Assembly: GCA_030148025.1 (NCBI GenBank)
Contig: JASBUG010000009.1
Span: 171,828 to 235,827 of the forward strand
From: Flavobacteriaceae bacterium
GTDB taxonomy: Bacteria > Bacteroidota > Bacteroidia > Flavobacteriales > Flavobacteriaceae
Length of the DNA: 64,000 bases
Reading direction: 5' to 3'
In this document: positions 62,268 to 64,000 of the stretch, in pieces
Layout of the letters: every line of letters begins with the position of its first letter
How positions within the stretch are numbered: the stretch's first letter is position 1
The notes under the pieces: model-generated
Told to the model about the DNA's origin: nothing
Database searches by the model: none
Seen by the model: only the letters and a program-made list of their open reading frames with translations
Position numbers and translations under genes: made by a program

Positions 62268-62415
62268 AGTAAAGTTTTTAGTTTAAAATAGCTACCGCTT
62301 TGAACATAACATTCGCAGCAGCAGCTATTAATATGATTTGACTTTCGTTTGGCAAATATGAAGTGAATTGACAATCTTTATTCACAACGGGGATTGTGTT
62401 GTGAACGATTTTTAT

Positions 62416-63264
62416 CTAAATACCTTCATCGGTATCTTCCATTCGTTTTAGTAATCCTTTATTTAATGCAGTAAGGAATTTTGCTCTATCGGCTTTCCGA
62501 GTTCTAATTTCAAGAAATGTGCGACGGTATTGTCCCAAATCTATATCAAAAATATATTCGAAGTATTCTGCTATATCTTTTAAGTCGGTAGCCCCATTAT
62601 TAAAAACACCTTCTGTATGTAATGCATATACAAGTTCAATTAAGGCCACTTTGGGGCTTGTCCAAACCATTTTCAAGTTGGGTTTACGTTGTGATTTTTC
62701 GCCATTGTCTTTATTGTCAATCATTACCAGTTGGTTTTCTAAATACAGTTGTATTAAATCGTTGGCCAATATCTTTGCAACCTTAAAGTCATGGGATGTT
62801 GAAAAACTTGTATCCGTTTCAAAATAATAACTATCCAGTGATAATTTAATATCAAACTTACCTCTCAAAAAATATTTATAATCTAAATAGGTGCTCCCAG
62901 AACGGTAATATTTGTAAAACTCTAATTCATTATCAAAAAATGCTTTGAGTTTAACCAACTCGTTATTGTAATACTTTTTCACTATCCTATTGCCACCATT
63001 TGGTTTTTTCATTTCAATCTTGAAAAGTGTATTGTAGTAAATTAGCTTTGAAGTAAATTGAGGCTTTATTTCCTTAAAAAATTTAATCTCTTCAGCATTT
63101 GTCTTAAATTTTGTTTTTGACAAGATTAACCTTAAAGATTTTATAGTTTTTAAAATTATTTCTAATGCTTTTTCACAGCGAGCAGATTGATTATCTATTT
63201 CTAAATCTATAAAACTCAATTGATCATTTAAAGTTGCTAGCAGTTTGAGAATTTTATAATTCAA
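62416..63264 (-). CDS. rteC: RteC domain protein
   Basis: 282 aa from a TTG start (a stop lies two codons upstream and no ATG is near). Conserved RteC layout: an N-terminal helical region with EIKFFKEIKPQFTSKLIYYNTLFKIE, a middle part EFYKYYRSGSTYLDYKYFLRG, and a C-terminal winged helix VALIELVYALHTEGVFNNGATDLKDIAEYFEYIF. RteC controls excision and transfer genes of CTnDOT-type conjugative transposons. It shows that the right part of the window belongs to an integrative element. Confidence 0.88.
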   Translation of the reverse strand: MNYKILKLLATLNDQLSFIDLEIDNQSARCEKALEIILKTIKSLRLILSKTKFKTNAEEIKFFKEIKPQFTSKLIYYNTLFKIEMKKPNGGNRIVKKYYNNELVKLKAFFDNELEFYKYYRSGSTYLDYKYFLRGKFDIKLSLDSYYFETDTSFSTSHDFKVAKILANDLIQLYLENQLVMIDNKDNGEKSQRKPNLKMVWTSPKVALIELVYALHTEGVFNNGATDLKDIAEYFEYIFDIDLGQYRRTFLEIRTRKADRAKFLTALNKGLLKRMEDTDEGI

Positions 63265-63326
63265 ATTTTATGGGGAAATTTAATGCTGGGATTTTAATAT
63301 CCCAATAGGTTGGTTCTATAATATTT

Positions 63327-63569
63327 TTAGTGCAATTCAATACATTCAAACCCCATTTTATTCATTTCTTCAACCAAAAAATTATGCATAATTGGATAAT
63401 AATTGACCCGTAATATATTATCACAATCTTCTAAGTCGAAGTTCCAATTTTTAGAACCAATTATCACATCTAGTAAAGGCTTTAATTGCCTAACTTCGTT
63501 TTCTGAATTTACTGATGTACGAAAAATTGATATTTCTTTTTTTGAAGTTTCTTTTATTAAATCTGCCAT
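63327..63569 (-). CDS. Small HMA-like protein lacking the CxxC motif
   Basis: 80 aa. The strand-helix-strand order IFRTSVNSENEVRQLKPLLD, WNFDLEDCDNILRVNY, EEMNKMGFECIEL corresponds to the heavy-metal-associated ferredoxin-like fold (compare the usual N-x-x-C-x-x-C-V-x-x-L-x-x-x-L). The metal-binding Cys pair is replaced by Ser/Glu, so metal transport is unlikely. Function unknown. Confidence 0.6.
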   Translation of the reverse strand: MADLIKETSKKEISIFRTSVNSENEVRQLKPLLDVIIGSKNWNFDLEDCDNILRVNYYPIMHNFLVEEMNKMGFECIELH

Positions 63570-63602
63570 TTAATTTTAAGCGAATTTTACACCCCGTTTT
63601 AA

Positions 63603-64000
63603 TTATACTCTTATATTTTTAAACTTCCATTTTTTTAAACCTCCAAATAAAAACAGTAACCCTATGCCTAAAGCAACAATAGAATAAATTGTTTCTAAAC
63701 TGGATACAGCTTTTTGTTGAGGAATACCAAACAATAATTCTCCAGCACCGCGAATTATATACACTCCTGAAATTATAAATATTCCATATTTTAAATTTGG
63801 GAGTTTTTTAATTTTTCCATCTGCGGAAAGTCCATAAAGTCCAAAAATGAAAAAGACAATAGCAATTGTACACAGGAAAATCATATTGAAGAGCGATGCC
63901 CGCCATGCAGATGTCTCGGCCCTGTCGGGCTGCTGTGCGCCAAGGTTCTGCCCTACCAGCGTAGCTGCTGCGTTGGCCATGCCCCATGCCGGCATAATGG
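63603..64000 (-). pseudogene. MATE transporter fragment fused to a small membrane protein (chimera, 5' beyond window)
   Basis: The frame is open to the right edge. The first visible residues, IMPAWGMANAAATLVGQNLGA followed by QPDRAETSAW (about residues 1-37), are the typical MATE efflux motif. From about residue 52 the sequence is an unrelated small protein with two to three membrane helices (GLYGLSADGKIKKLP, YGIFIISGVYIIRG, IYSIVALGIGLLFLFGG). The MATE part (63880-64000) is strikingly G+C-rich, the rest AT-rich. The fused product is too short to be a MATE transporter. If the junction is an artefact, an independent ATG at 63884 could start the small protein. Confidence 0.6.

Overview
The window looks like chromosomal DNA of a marine or soil-type Flavobacteriaceae bacterium (Bacteroidota). 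Grounds: low G+C; many short lipoprotein signals of the form MKK...C; a TonB-dependent receptor with an N-terminal carboxypeptidase-like domain; a TonB protein; families typical of the phylum (DUF1684, DUF2141, DUF2807/GIN, DUF4129, DUF4350, RteC); and several -7 boxes of the Bacteroidota type TAnnTTTG. Genus cannot be told from the sequence alone.

Region 1 (1-46.1 kb) is ordinary core chromosome. It holds envelope and secreted proteins (cyclophilin lipoproteins, peptidases S10, M3, M20 and M28, a retropepsin-like protease), a nitrilase, a NADH dehydrogenase type 2, a Nudix CoA pyrophosphatase, an acyltransferase and an ECF sigma factor with a membrane partner. A seven-gene membrane/ATPase operon (26.9-33.5 kb) carries SpoIIM-like, DUF4129, DUF4350, MoxR, DUF805 and DUF58 proteins, with an RDD/TRIC pair divergent from it. 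A dps-oxyR divergent pair has a good OxyR-type operator between the genes. A PadR-PspC-GIN locus and a LytS/LytTR two-component pair follow. Rho-independent terminators of the form AAAAAGC...GCTTTTT separate most convergent units.

Region 2 (46,096 to beyond the right edge) is a genomic island. Its left boundary is a 16-bp copy of a tRNA 3' end (probably tRNA-Pro), immediately after the LytTR terminator; this is the usual signature of tyrosine-recombinase integration. Inside are: (a) a small cassette (46.3-48.35 kb) of an HTH-like protein, a conserved protein of unknown function, a DUF5675 protein and two small holin-like membrane proteins; (b) about 510 bp of structured non-coding DNA with a long imperfect hairpin; (c) a nine-gene tightly packed minus-strand operon (60,429 to 48,860) reading fic, SIR2, herA, KTSC, PD-(D/E)XK nuclease, jetA, jetB, jetC, jetD; and (d) a mobile-element regulation/replication module (DnaC-like ATPase, replication-type HTH protein, excisionase-like HTH, RteC).

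The nine-gene operon is the highlight. It places a SIR2-HerA NAD-depletion type phage defence unit, an extra nuclease and a complete Wadjet (JetABCD) anti-plasmid condensin in one transcription unit. A Fic protein with a C-terminal winged helix comes first, and four phased inverted repeats lie just upstream of fic. This looks like a composite, Fic-regulated defence operon on an integrative element. Near the right edge a small membrane protein is fused in frame to a fragment of a MATE transporter of clearly higher G+C, an apparent recombination scar or assembly chimera.
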